Shown here: piece after piece, positions 1 through 7,828 of the stretch
Numbering within the stretch: position 1 is the stretch's first letter
Layout of the letters: every line of letters starts with the position of its first letter
Assembly: GCF_900166585.1 (NCBI RefSeq)
Contig: NZ_FVZC01000009.1
Span: 744,001-808,000 of the forward strand
DNA from: Mesobacillus jeotgali
GTDB lineage: Bacteria; Bacillota; Bacilli; Bacillales; Cytobacillaceae
DNA: 64,000 bases
Direction: 5' to 3'
Notes under the pieces: generated by a model
What the model was told of the DNA's origin: nothing
What the model saw: only the letters and a program-made list of their open reading frames with translations
The model's database searches: none
Position numbers and translations under genes: made by a program

Positions 1-1
1 T

Positions 2-310
2 CCTCTGGTTATTGATTTTCCCGATTATTCCATAGATCAATTAATGGAAATCGGCCAGCGGATGCTGAAAGATAGAGAATATAGCCTGAGCCATGAGGCA
101 GAACGGAAACTTAGAGAACATCTTGTAACAGTCAAATCATCGCTTGGGGCTGCCGCATTCTCGAATGGTCGTTATGTCAGGAACGTGATTGAGAAATCAA
201 TACGGGCACAGGCAATGCGGCTACTCATGCAAAATCAATATGACCGGCATGAACTGATGACTCTGCGAAGTAATGACCTGGTATTTTCAGATGATCTAAA
301 AGGGAAATGA
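2..310 (+). CDS. spoVK: SpoVK, C-terminal part (partial at window edge)
   Basis: The frame is open from the first bases of the window to a stop at 310, so this is the 3' end of a gene that begins outside. The residues (FPDYSIDQLMEIG..., then a helical region ending DDLKGK) resemble the C-terminal lid of SpoVK, an AAA-family ATPase expressed during sporulation. The following genes hflX, ynbB, glnR and glnA are the neighbours of spoVK in B. subtilis, which supports the call. The Walker motifs lie outside the window, so the assignment rests on the tail sequence and synteny. Confidence 0.8.
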   Translation, partial: PLVIDFPDYSIDQLMEIGQRMLKDREYSLSHEAERKLREHLVTVKSSLGAAAFSNGRYVRNVIEKSIRAQAMRLLMQNQYDRHELMTLRSNDLVFSDDLKGK

Positions 311-337
311 TGTCAGCAGTTTTGTTGACATTGTTTT
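311..337 (+). terminator. Weak intrinsic terminator after spoVK
   Basis: Arms TGTCA and TGACA flank a 10-base loop and are followed by TTGTTTTTT. The stem is short. Its right arm also supplies the -35 box of the next promoter. Confidence 0.45.
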
Positions 338-353
338 TTGCATTTGTTAATAT
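325..353 (+). promoter_or_regulatory. Sigma-A promoter of the glutaredoxin-like gene
   Basis: TTGACA (325-330), a 17-bp spacer and TAATAT (348-353) form a near-consensus sigma-A promoter 44 bp upstream of the start codon. Confidence 0.7.
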
Positions 354-370
354 ACCCTTATAGGTATATT
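349..370 (+). promoter_or_regulatory. Perfect inverted repeat overlapping the -10 box (CsoR/CstR-like operator)
   Basis: Two perfect 8-bp arms, AATATACC and GGTATATT, are separated by CTTATA and sit on the -10 box and the start region of the promoter. The TATACC...GGTATA shape resembles operators of the CsoR/CstR (DUF156) family, which sense copper or persulfides. No such regulator is encoded in the window, so the regulator is an inference from motif shape. Confidence 0.5.
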
Positions 371-396
371 ATAAACATATCTGGAGGCGTTTTAGA

Positions 397-627
397 ATGA
401 ACGAAATTACAGTTTATACAACGAATACATGTCCTTACTGTACCATGGTCAAGAATTTCCTGGACGATAAAGGGATTTCGTATAAAGAAGTAAATGTTCA
501 GCAAGATCCAATTGCGGCGCAGAGATTGGTCAATGCAACAGGTCAAATGGGAGTGCCGCAATCAAACGTGAATGGAAACTGGGTGCTGGGGTTTGATCCT
601 AATTCCATTATGTCTTTCTTGAAATAA
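397..627 (+). CDS. Glutaredoxin-family thiol-disulfide protein
   Basis: This is a 76-residue single-domain protein with a beta-alpha thioredoxin fold start (EITVYTTNTCPYC). The CPYC redox motif is at residues 12-15 and the cis-proline segment MGVPQ is near residue 53. Length and motifs are those of classical small glutaredoxins, which reduce disulfides or mixed disulfides in the cytosol. Bacillaceae use bacillithiol rather than glutathione, so the in vivo partner is probably not glutathione. The gene is monocistronic, with its own promoter, a palindromic operator at 349-370 and a strong terminator. The ATG at 397 follows a TGGAGG ribosome-binding site. Confidence 0.85.
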   Translation: MNEITVYTTNTCPYCTMVKNFLDDKGISYKEVNVQQDPIAAQRLVNATGQMGVPQSNVNGNWVLGFDPNSIMSFLK

Positions 628-633
628 ATTTAG

Positions 634-668
634 AAAAGGGATTCCACATTAAATTGGAATCCCTTTTT
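634..668 (+). terminator. Intrinsic terminator after the glutaredoxin-like gene
   Basis: A 13-bp perfect stem (AAAAGGGATTCCA with TGGAATCCCTTTT) closes an 8-base loop and ends in T's. Confidence 0.9.
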
Positions 669-745
669 ATATTTTTATTTTCCCAACTGCGTCACTAATC
701 TCTTCTTTCTTTTTCATTGAAATTGGACAAACTATTAGATATCTT

Positions 746-771
746 GTTTAAAGTGTGTAAAAAATGGGTAA
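746..771 (+). promoter_or_regulatory. Candidate sigma-B promoter
   Basis: GTTTAA (746-751), a 14-bp spacer and GGGTAA (766-771) match the sigma-B consensus GTTTAA-N12/14-GGGTAT closely. It lies about 85 bp before a gene for an RsbR-like STAS protein, the type of product expected in the general stress network. Confidence 0.6.
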
Positions 772-856
772 AAACAATAGGGTTTTGCACGTTAATACAG
801 AGATATAAAAGTACTGGATTATTTTTAAAGGAAGATATAAAGGAGCTATAAAAATT

Positions 857-1876
857 ATGGGGTATGACTACAAATATGATATTAAAGGTATTAGTTTTGG
901 ATGGGAAACTGAAAACGGCAAGTTCACATATGAAGGTGAGGATGCTGTACTATTTTGGATTTCTTCTGCAATGAAGACTTTTTTTGATACGATTGAAGAA
1001 ATTTCTGGGGAAGAAGCTTCAAATCTTGTGTTCGAATCAACGGGATTCCGCCAGGGACTTGTGGTCGGTCAATATTTTGAAAAAATGAAAGAGGTCAGTG
1101 TCCAAGAAGCCGCTGAGATGATTACTAATACATATGCCACCGCCGGATGGGGCTTAACTATAATTAATGATCTTGATTTTGAAACGAAAACATTTACCGC
1201 ATTTATGAAAGACAGTTGGGAACATAAGGTAAATGTAGCCCAGGGAAAAGAAAAAGGGGGCAATTTCCTGCCTGCACATTATGCAGGTGTGTTTTCTGGT
1301 CTATTCAATACGAATATTTGGTATAAAATAACCCAGCATCAATTGGAAGGACATGAATACAGCATCATTGAGTATTTTCCGTCCGACGTGACCATTGCTG
1401 ACAACATTCATCAACTTGCCAGGAAGAAAGAGTCTGAGCAAATCAAGAAACTGGAATCCCTTGTCGAGGAGAAGACCTCAGAGTTAAAAGCATTGGTACA
1501 TCAACTCTCTTCCCCAATCATACCCGTACTTGAAGGCATCGTCGTCGTCCCTCTGATTGGAAAGTATGACGAAGAGAGAGCGGACCAGCTCATCATTAAC
1601 ACGCTAAACCGACTTCCATCATATAAAGCAAGCTACCTTGTTCTCGATTTAACTGGGTTGGATCGGGAAATAGGACCACATGCGGTCAGCCTTATCGAGA
1701 AAATTGGGTCAGCTGCAAGGCTCATCGGCACAAAAACAATACTTGTCGGGATTTCATCCACATTGGGTATCGAAATTACTCAATCTAATATCAACCTGGC
1801 AAAATTCGATTGCTTCCAGACACTCCAGCATGGCATCCACTATGCAATTGGCCAGATGGGGAGAAAGATTATATAG
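857..1876 (+). CDS. V4R-like sensor domain fused to an RsbR-type STAS domain
   Basis: The 339-residue cytosolic protein has two parts. Residues about 1-185 resemble the V4R (4-vinyl reductase-like) small-ligand domain; the stretch FLPAHYAGVFSGL...QLEGHEYSIIEYFPS is characteristic. A short coiled coil (about 190-215) leads into a C-terminal STAS domain (about 215-335, starting SSPIIPVLEGIVVVPLIG, with LVLDLTGLD at the usual phosphorylatable Ser/Thr loop). RsbR-type proteins scaffold the stressosome that controls sigma-B. This one would feed an unknown ligand signal into it. A sigma-B-like promoter lies upstream and a bidirectional terminator downstream. The ligand is unknown. Confidence 0.75.
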   Translation: MGYDYKYDIKGISFGWETENGKFTYEGEDAVLFWISSAMKTFFDTIEEISGEEASNLVFESTGFRQGLVVGQYFEKMKEVSVQEAAEMITNTYATAGWGLTIINDLDFETKTFTAFMKDSWEHKVNVAQGKEKGGNFLPAHYAGVFSGLFNTNIWYKITQHQLEGHEYSIIEYFPSDVTIADNIHQLARKKESEQIKKLESLVEEKTSELKALVHQLSSPIIPVLEGIVVVPLIGKYDEERADQLIINTLNRLPSYKASYLVLDLTGLDREIGPHAVSLIEKIGSAARLIGTKTILVGISSTLGIEITQSNINLAKFDCFQTLQHGIHYAIGQMGRKII

Positions 1877-1892
1877 GTGATGGACGGTCAGC

Positions 1893-1929
1893 AAAAAGCA
1901 GAGCTAACTTTAAATAGGCTCTGCTTTTT
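1893..1929. terminator. Bidirectional terminator between convergent genes
   Basis: Stem AAAAAGCAGAGC with GCTCTGCTTTTT around a 13-base loop; A's on the left and T's on the right serve both the STAS gene and the convergent membrane protein gene. Confidence 0.85.
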
Positions 1930-1937
1930 CCTTGTAT

Positions 1938-2543
1938 TTAGTTTACTCCGAGTTTGCGGACGGGCAAATGCCATTTATATGTGTAGGAAAGAACACGAAG
2001 TGCAGTGATAACAATAAATAGTCCATAGAGTTCCGCTGCTTTTTCAGCCATACCCATTCCGATGACAAGGCCGGCGAGAACGGCCCATACAGCATAGATT
2101 TCTGCTTTTAACACTAATGGTTTTCTGCCTGCTAGCAGGTCGCGGATGATTCCTCCGCCGCTTCCAGTCAGAACTGCGGCTACAATTACTGCGCTTAGTG
2201 GATGCCCCATGTTAGAAGCGTAAATTGCTCCCTGGATTGCAAAGGCCGCTAGCCCGATGGCATCGAAAAAGTTTCCCCAACGCTGCCAGTGTTTTAAAAG
2301 ATTACGGGGAAACATGAAAACGATTGTGATTGAAAGTAAGGCTAAATTGAAAAATATGCCCTGGTCCCATATCGCTGAAACGGGGACTCCAATGAGAAGG
2401 TTACGGATTGCTCCGCCCCCAAAGGCAGTAACGATGCCCAATATATAAACTCCGAAGATATCATACTCTTCTTCCATTGCAATGATGGCACCGCTAATCG
2501 CAAATGCTACTGTTCCAATCATGCTGAGAACTTCCCATGTCAT
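1938..2543 (-). CDS. Trimeric intracellular cation channel (TRIC)-family membrane protein
   Basis: The 201-residue protein has about seven hydrophobic segments and an internal duplication. The glycine-rich motif GGGAIRNLLIG near residue 41 is echoed by GGGIIRDLLAG near residue 126. This is the hallmark of the UPF0126/TRIC family (YvgT-like), trimeric potassium-permeable channels. The ATG at 2543 has an AGAGGAG ribosome-binding site 8 bases before it. It is a single gene inserted between spoVK and hflX compared with B. subtilis. The physiological role in bacteria is not established. Confidence 0.85.
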   Translation of the reverse strand: MTWEVLSMIGTVAFAISGAIIAMEEEYDIFGVYILGIVTAFGGGAIRNLLIGVPVSAIWDQGIFFNLALLSITIVFMFPRNLLKHWQRWGNFFDAIGLAAFAIQGAIYASNMGHPLSAVIVAAVLTGSGGGIIRDLLAGRKPLVLKAEIYAVWAVLAGLVIGMGMAEKAAELYGLFIVITALRVLSYTYKWHLPVRKLGVN

Positions 2544-2682
2544 TCTGCTTTTCTCCTCTAGATAAAATCAACTCATAAGACTTAAAAATATGAAAATACA
2601 AACATATTGATTTTAACATCTTTGCTCCAATTTACAACTACTTTTTAATCTGTCTTCAATATTTTTATTTACCGATGTATTT

Positions 2683-2691
2683 TGGTATGAT
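2683..2691 (+). promoter_or_regulatory. Extended -10 promoter for hflX
   Basis: TGGTATGAT reads as an extended -10 element (TGn plus TATGAT) 33 bp upstream of the TTG start. No convincing -35 box is visible. Confidence 0.45.
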
Positions 2692-2724
2692 GTCTTTAGC
2701 TATAAAAGGAGAGAAGGGTGCTAT

Positions 2725-3984
2725 TTGGAACAGGATAATGTATTCGAAAAAGTCATTCTTGTAGGCTGCCAGACGACAGAAGAAGATGATCTTCGTTTTC
2801 AATACTCAATGGAGGAACTCGAATCGCTCACGGAAACTGCGAAGGGAAATGTCCTGATGCAGGTTGCCCAAAAGCGGCCCAAAATTCATCCGGCTACATA
2901 CATAGGAAAAGGGAAGGTTGAAGAACTCCAGGCTCTTGAAGAGGAACTTGAGGCAGATCTCATCATATTCAATGATGAACTCTCGCCCAGTCAGAATCGG
3001 AATTTGTCAGCTAGCCTACAGGCGAGGATCATCGACAGGACACAGCTGATTCTTGATATTTTCGCGCAAAGGGCCAGATCGAAGGAGGGCAAGCTCCAGG
3101 TCGAGTTAGCCCAGCTCCAATACCTGCTCCCGCGTCTTGGCGGACAAGGGATAGAAATGTCACGGCTCGGTGCTGGCATAGGGACAAGGGGGCCTGGTGA
3201 AACAAAACTTGAATCAGACCGCCGCCATATCCGCAGACGAATCGATGATATTAAAACCCAGCTGTCAGTTATTGTACAGCACCGTGACCGATACAGAGAA
3301 AGAAGAAAAAAGAATAAAGCCTTCCAGATTGCGCTTGTAGGTTATACAAATGCAGGAAAATCAACATTGTTTAACCGTTTGACAGAAGCAGACTCATTTG
3401 AGGAAAATCAGCTCTTCGCAACGCTCGACCCTATGACCAGGAAAGCAATTTTACCGAGTGGGTTTACTGCGCTGCTGACAGATACTGTAGGATTCATTCA
3501 GGACTTGCCGACAACCTTGATTGCTGCATTCAGGTCCACACTTGAAGAGGTGCGTGAAGCTGATTTGCTGCTTCATGTTGTGGACATGTCGAATGAGGAC
3601 TATTTTTCCCATGAACAGACAGTCAATAAGCTGCTGGAGGATTTGGAAGTCCACCAAATTCCCCAAATCACGGTTTACAATAAACGAGATATAGCACACC
3701 AGGATTTTGTGCCTAACGCCCAGAACGAAACGGCATTCGTAAGTGCATTCAGTGAGGAAGATCGAAAGAACCTGCTATTGAAAATAGAAAAGGCACTCAT
3801 TGGAATGATGGAACCATTCCATGTGCTGGTACCGTCAGATGAAGGAAAACTTCTGGCGCAACTGAAAAATGAAACCATTCTTCGTGAGCTTGCTTTTGAC
3901 GAAGAAAAACAGGGCTATGTATGCAAAGGTTTTTCTTTGGAGGACCATTCAATTACCGGACAACTGAAAAAGTTTTCTCTTTAA
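2725..3984 (+). CDS. hflX: GTPase HflX (ribosome-associated)
   Basis: The 419-residue protein has the HflX layout: an N-terminal nucleotide-binding-like domain with a glycine-rich connection ([26 protein letters not shown], about residues 138-163), then a G domain. G1 is GYTNAGKST (about 210), G3 is DTVGF and G4 is NKRD. HflX binds the 50S subunit and splits stalled ribosomes under stress. The start is TTG at 2725, placed by the AAAGGAGAG ribosome-binding site; no better ATG exists. It corresponds to B. subtilis ynbA, upstream of ynbB. Confidence 0.92.
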   Translation: MEQDNVFEKVILVGCQTTEEDDLRFQYSMEELESLTETAKGNVLMQVAQKRPKIHPATYIGKGKVEELQALEEELEADLIIFNDELSPSQNRNLSASLQARIIDRTQLILDIFAQRARSKEGKLQVELAQLQYLLPRLGGQGIEMSRLGAGIGTRGPGETKLESDRRHIRRRIDDIKTQLSVIVQHRDRYRERRKKNKAFQIALVGYTNAGKSTLFNRLTEADSFEENQLFATLDPMTRKAILPSGFTALLTDTVGFIQDLPTTLIAAFRSTLEEVREADLLLHVVDMSNEDYFSHEQTVNKLLEDLEVHQIPQITVYNKRDIAHQDFVPNAQNETAFVSAFSEEDRKNLLLKIEKALIGMMEPFHVLVPSDEGKLLAQLKNETILRELAFDEEKQGYVCKGFSLEDHSITGQLKKFSL

Positions 3985-4134
3985 GCTGCCCTGATTCCTA
4001 ATCGCTACTTTTAAAATAGGCCGAGATTTAAGAACAGAGAATTAAGAAAAAAAGTAAATATTTTATGGTAGGGATTACATATTTCAAAAAAGCCCTGTTA
4101 TAAAATTGGCTTTTGGATTAGATAGGAGAGCAAC

Positions 4135-5406
4135 ATGTTTACACATTTGAAAAATGGACATTTGCTGCAAACGATTGTCAGTGAAGTGGAGCAGCAAATC
4201 GCCGAGGTGCACAAGAAAATAGAAGAAAGAATCGATAGTAATCAGTTCAGGGTGCTTCAAAGCTTCCAAAAACATCGTGTGAGTGACTCCCACTTTATCC
4301 CGACGACGGGATACGGGTATGATGATGCCGGTCGCGAGACACTTGAAAAAATATATGCAGAGGTATTCGGCGCAGAAGCAGGACTTGTGCGTCCGCAAAT
4401 CATCTCAGGTACACATGCGATTTCAATTGCATTGTTCGGGATACTTCGCCCGGGAGACGAGCTTTTATATATCACAGGAAAACCTTATGACACGCTTGAA
4501 GAAATAGTAGGTATCCGAGGAACCGGGAATGGTTCCTTGAAAGAGTTTGGAATTTCTTATAATACTGTCAACCTGGCTGAAAATAGGGAGGTTGACTGGA
4601 ATGCTGTAAAAGCGGCAATTAAGCCGGAAACGAAAATGATCGGCATCCAGCGCTCTAAAGGCTATGCAACACGGCCTTCTTTCACTGTGGAACAGATTGG
4701 CGAAATGGTCAAGTTTGTTAAAGAAATCAAATCAGACGTCGTTGTGTTCGTTGACAATTGCTATGGTGAATTTGTTGAGGATTTGGAGCCCTGCCATGTC
4801 GGAGCAGATCTGATGGCTGGTTCGTTGATTAAAAATCCAGGCGGAGGAATTGCAAAAACTGGCGGATACATTGTCGGCAAAGAACCTTATGTCGAGTCCT
4901 GTTCATACCGGATGACATCCCCTGGAATTGGTGCAGAGGCGGGCGCTTCTCTTTATTCTTTACAGGAAATGTATCAGGGCTTTTTCATGGCGCCCCATAC
5001 TGTTGCACAGGCGTTAAAAGGTGCTGTGTTTACGGCTGCGATCCTTGACCGCATCGGAATGAATTCTTCTCCTAAATGGAATGCTGTGCGTACCGACCTG
5101 ATCCAGTCTGTTCAATTCGATGACCGTGAAAAAATGGTTGCCTTTTGCCAGGCTATTCAATATGCTTCTCCAGTCAATTCTCATGTGACAGCGCATCCTG
5201 CCTACATGCCCGGTTATGAAGACGATGTCATAATGGCAGCTGGTACATTCATTCAGGGTGCAAGCATTGAGCTGACTGCTGACGGACCGATCAGGCCGCC
5301 ATATGTTGCCTATGTACAGGGAGGGCTGACCTATTCGCATGTGAAGATGGCAGTGCTCCTCGCAATTGATTCTTTAGTTGAAAAAGGTTTAATCCATCTA
5401 AAATAG
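4135..5406 (+). CDS. ynbB: YnbB-like PLP-dependent C-S lyase family protein
   Basis: A 423-residue fold-type I PLP enzyme of the methionine gamma-lyase / 'aluminium resistance' family. Visible features are the SGTHAISIALFGILRPGDELLY cofactor-binding region (about residues 88-110), DNCYGEF (about 206) and the Schiff-base lysine in SLIKNPGGG (about 227). The exact substrate is unknown. It lies between hflX and glnR as in B. subtilis. The ATG at 4135 follows TAGGAGAGC, and a strong terminator follows the stop. Confidence 0.88.
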   Translation: MFTHLKNGHLLQTIVSEVEQQIAEVHKKIEERIDSNQFRVLQSFQKHRVSDSHFIPTTGYGYDDAGRETLEKIYAEVFGAEAGLVRPQIISGTHAISIALFGILRPGDELLYITGKPYDTLEEIVGIRGTGNGSLKEFGISYNTVNLAENREVDWNAVKAAIKPETKMIGIQRSKGYATRPSFTVEQIGEMVKFVKEIKSDVVVFVDNCYGEFVEDLEPCHVGADLMAGSLIKNPGGGIAKTGGYIVGKEPYVESCSYRMTSPGIGAEAGASLYSLQEMYQGFFMAPHTVAQALKGAVFTAAILDRIGMNSSPKWNAVRTDLIQSVQFDDREKMVAFCQAIQYASPVNSHVTAHPAYMPGYEDDVIMAAGTFIQGASIELTADGPIRPPYVAYVQGGLTYSHVKMAVLLAIDSLVEKGLIHLK

Positions 5407-5414
5407 GTAATTAT

Positions 5415-5453
5415 ACAACAGGATGCTTGCTAAATCGGTCCTGTTGTTTTTTT
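5415..5453 (+). terminator. Intrinsic terminator after ynbB
   Basis: ACAACAGGA pairs with TCCTGTTGT across a 15-base loop, followed by seven T's. It isolates ynbB from glnRA. Confidence 0.88.
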
Positions 5454-5464
5454 ATGATTTTCTA

Positions 5465-5516
5465 TGTGAGATTTTCTAACATGCATTTGACAACACACCT
5501 AACATTAAAATATAAT
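5465..5516 (+). promoter_or_regulatory. glnRA promoter with two GlnR/TnrA boxes
   Basis: A sigma-A promoter TTGACA (5487-5492), 18 bp, TATAAT (5511-5516) precedes glnR. A perfect GlnR/TnrA box (TGTNA-N7-TNACA) is at 5465-5481 (TGTGA, 7 bp, TAACA). A second with one mismatch (TGACA, 7 bp, TAACA) at 5488-5504 covers the -35 box. The layout matches autoregulated, nitrogen-repressed glnRA of B. subtilis. Confidence 0.88.
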
Positions 5517-5550
5517 GAGATTATCTTAAGAGGGAAGGAGGAGAAATCAT

Positions 5551-5955
5551 ATGGGCGGAAGTGAAATTCGCCGTAATATGCCACTCTTCAGCATCGGTAT
5601 TGTCATGCAGCTTACGGATTTAACCGCAAGACAAATTCGTTATTATGAAGAGCATGAATTGATTTCTCCGGCTAGAACGGAAGGAAACAAACGACTCTTT
5701 TCCTTGAACGATATAGACAAACTCCTTGAGATCAAAGACTTGATTGACCAGGGTGTAAACATGGCAGGCATCAAGAAAATCTTCAATGTTCAGCAACAGG
5801 CAGAATTAAGTGCTGCCGAGAAAAATCAGGCTGAAAAAACGAGGCGTAATCTTTCCGATGCGGAATTAAGAAAATTGCTTCGCAAAGAACTGCTCCAGGC
5901 AGGCCGCTTCAACCGATCTACGGACCGCGGAGACATGTCGAGGTTTTTTCATTAA
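5551..5955 (+). CDS. glnR: GlnR, MerR-family nitrogen repressor
   Basis: The 134-residue protein starts with [29 protein letters not shown], a MerR-type winged helix-turn-helix (about residues 10-75). It ends in the GlnR C-terminal region with the terminal GDMSRFFH, which binds feedback-inhibited glutamine synthetase. GlnR represses glnRA and other nitrogen genes when glutamine is plentiful. The ATG at 5551 has an AAGGAGGAG ribosome-binding site. It is followed at 82 bp by glnA with no terminator between them, so the two form an operon. Confidence 0.95.
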   Translation: MGGSEIRRNMPLFSIGIVMQLTDLTARQIRYYEEHELISPARTEGNKRLFSLNDIDKLLEIKDLIDQGVNMAGIKKIFNVQQQAELSAAEKNQAEKTRRNLSDAELRKLLRKELLQAGRFNRSTDRGDMSRFFH

Positions 5956-6037
5956 AGATTGCTTAGTAAGTTTCGTTGCTGTCACAAAAAAAATTAACAG
6001 TAAAAAAACAGTTTAAATTTTTAGGAGGAAATTTAGG

Positions 6038-7378
6038 ATGGCTAAAACGTACACTAGAGAAGATATTATTCGATTATCAAAAGAAGAAAACGTAAAATTC
6101 ATTCGTTTGCAGTTCACTGACATTTTAGGAACAATCAAGAACGTTGAGATTCCAATCAGCCAGCTTGAAAAAGCTCTTGATAATAAAATGATGTTTGACG
6201 GCTCTTCAATTGAAGGCTTCGTTCGTATCGAAGAATCTGACATGTACCTGATCCCAGATTTGGATACATGGGTTATTTTCCCTTGGACAGCTGAGAAAGG
6301 CAAAGTTGCCCGATTGATTTGTGATATCAAAAATGCTGATGGCACACCATTTGCTGGTGACCCTCGCGGTAACCTGAAGCGCATCCTGAAGGAAATGGAA
6401 GAACTCGGTTTTACGAACTTCAATCTTGGGCCAGAACCTGAATTTTTCCTATTCAAGCTTGATGCAAATGGAGAGCCAACACTTGAATTGAACGACAATG
6501 GCGGATACTTTGACCTTGCGCCAACAGACCTTGGTGAAAACTGCCGCCGTGATATCGTCCTTGAACTTGAAGAGATGGGCTTTGAAATTGAAGCTTCTCA
6601 CCATGAAGTTGCTCCTGGACAGCACGAAATCGACTTTAAATACGCAGATGCTCTGACTGCCTGCGACCAGATCCAAACATTCAAGCTTGTTGTAAAAACA
6701 ATCGCGCGCAAACATGGCCTGCATGCGACATTCATGCCAAAGCCATTGTTCGGTGTGAACGGCTCAGGTATGCACTGCAACATGTCATTGTTCCGCAATG
6801 GCGAAAACTCATTCTATGACCCATCTGATGACAAACTGGAGCTTAGCGAAACAGCTTACCAGTTTATCGCTGGAACACTAAAGCACGCTTCTGGTTTCAC
6901 TGCAGTAACTAACCCTACTGTAAACTCATATAAGCGTCTCGTTCCTGGCTATGAAGCACCTTGCTATGTGGCATGGTCTGCAAAGAATCGTTCACCATTG
7001 ATCCGTATCCCTGCATCACGCGGCTTGAGCACACGTGTTGAGGTCCGAAGCGTTGACCCGGCAGCAAACCCTTATCTTGCTATGGCAGTCTTGCTTGCAG
7101 CAGGTCTGGATGGAATCAAGAAGAAAATGACTCCTCCAGCATCAGTAGACCGCAACATCTACGTGATGAACAAGGAAGAACGTGTAGAAGAAGGAATCGA
7201 TGATCTGCCTCCAACACTTGCAGCTGCACTTGACCAGCTGAAAAAGGATGAAGTAATCAGCGCGGCACTTGGTGATCATATCCTTGAACACTTCATTGAA
7301 GCAAAAGAGATTGAATGGGATATGTTCCGCACTCAAGTTCATCCTTGGGAACGCGAACAGTATATGAGCATGTATTAA
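6038..7378 (+). CDS. glnA: Glutamine synthetase type I (GSI-alpha)
   Basis: A 446-residue enzyme making glutamine from glutamate, ammonia and ATP. It shows the [16 protein letters not shown] segment, the metal/ATP motifs PEPEFFLF and [19 protein letters not shown], and the arginine loop RIPASRG. The length and the absence of an adenylylation tyrosine motif indicate the GSI-alpha type of Bacillaceae, regulated by feedback inhibition and by interaction with GlnR and TnrA. The ATG at 6038 follows TTTAGGAGGAA. Confidence 0.97.
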   Translation: MAKTYTREDIIRLSKEENVKFIRLQFTDILGTIKNVEIPISQLEKALDNKMMFDGSSIEGFVRIEESDMYLIPDLDTWVIFPWTAEKGKVARLICDIKNADGTPFAGDPRGNLKRILKEMEELGFTNFNLGPEPEFFLFKLDANGEPTLELNDNGGYFDLAPTDLGENCRRDIVLELEEMGFEIEASHHEVAPGQHEIDFKYADALTACDQIQTFKLVVKTIARKHGLHATFMPKPLFGVNGSGMHCNMSLFRNGENSFYDPSDDKLELSETAYQFIAGTLKHASGFTAVTNPTVNSYKRLVPGYEAPCYVAWSAKNRSPLIRIPASRGLSTRVEVRSVDPAANPYLAMAVLLAAGLDGIKKKMTPPASVDRNIYVMNKEERVEEGIDDLPPTLAAALDQLKKDEVISAALGDHILEHFIEAKEIEWDMFRTQVHPWEREQYMSMY

Positions 7379-7387
7379 TAGAAAGCA

Positions 7388-7423
7388 AACGGCCTCTTGA
7401 TTCTCTCAAGAGGCCGTTTTTTT
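7388..7423 (+). terminator. Intrinsic terminator of glnRA
   Basis: AACGGCCTCTTGA pairs with TCAAGAGGCCGTT around TTCTC, followed by a T run. This marks the end of the conserved backbone block. Confidence 0.95.
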
Positions 7424-7560
7424 ACCTGGGACTTATTCTTAAATTCGGACATGTTGCAGAACATCAATATTCCTTAAGTAAAAACCAGTACGAAATGGCA
7501 GCAACCATTCAAGGCTTTTTTAATTCAAGTAGTTATACTTTTTTATTCAAGCGACGATAT

Positions 7561-7644
7561 TCTATAATTAATCCGTTTAACTCCATAATCAACCCAGTTT
7601 ACTCCATAATCAATCCGATACTCCCCACAATCAATCCGAAAGTC
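7561..7644 (+). repeat. Four tandem 21-bp units in the glnA-paaK spacer
   Basis: Units start at 7561, 7582, 7603 and 7624 and share the core CATAATCAATCCG with variation. There is no open frame with a ribosome-binding site here. Apart from these units and the promoter further right, nothing is seen between 7424 and 7710. Confidence 0.7.
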
Positions 7645-7713
7645 ATGCTAATCACTACTTATATCATCAAAACAAAAATCTCTCACTAAATATTAAAATT
7701 TTCAGAAAAATAA

Positions 7714-7794
7714 TTGACTTTTTCCTATTAACACGTTATCTTTGTTTTAAAATATATAACACTTTTATTGTGTTACGGTAATATAACGTTATAT
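7714..7794 (+). promoter_or_regulatory. paaK promoter with two palindromic operators
   Basis: A promoter TTGACT (7714-7719), 17 bp, TATCTT (7737-7742) is followed by an inverted repeat TAACAC/GTGTTA with a 7-bp centre (7757-7775) and by a perfect 14-bp palindrome ATATAACGTTATAT (7781-7794). The same palindrome occurs at the ABC importer and, with a shared core, at the thioesterase promoter. This makes it a regulon site, most simply for PaaX, encoded at the end of this cluster. Confidence 0.65.
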
Positions 7795-7828
7795 GAATAA
7801 AATTTTATGTAATGCAGGGGGCGGAAAC

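Noticed and set aside
5956..6037. Third GlnR box between glnR and glnA
   Set aside because: TGTCA and TAACA are present but with 10 rather than 7 bases between them.
7793..7828. ATG at 7793 as the paaK start
   Set aside because: It lies inside the operator palindrome with no ribosome-binding site; the TTG at 7829 has GGGGGCGG and gives the normal PaaK N terminus.
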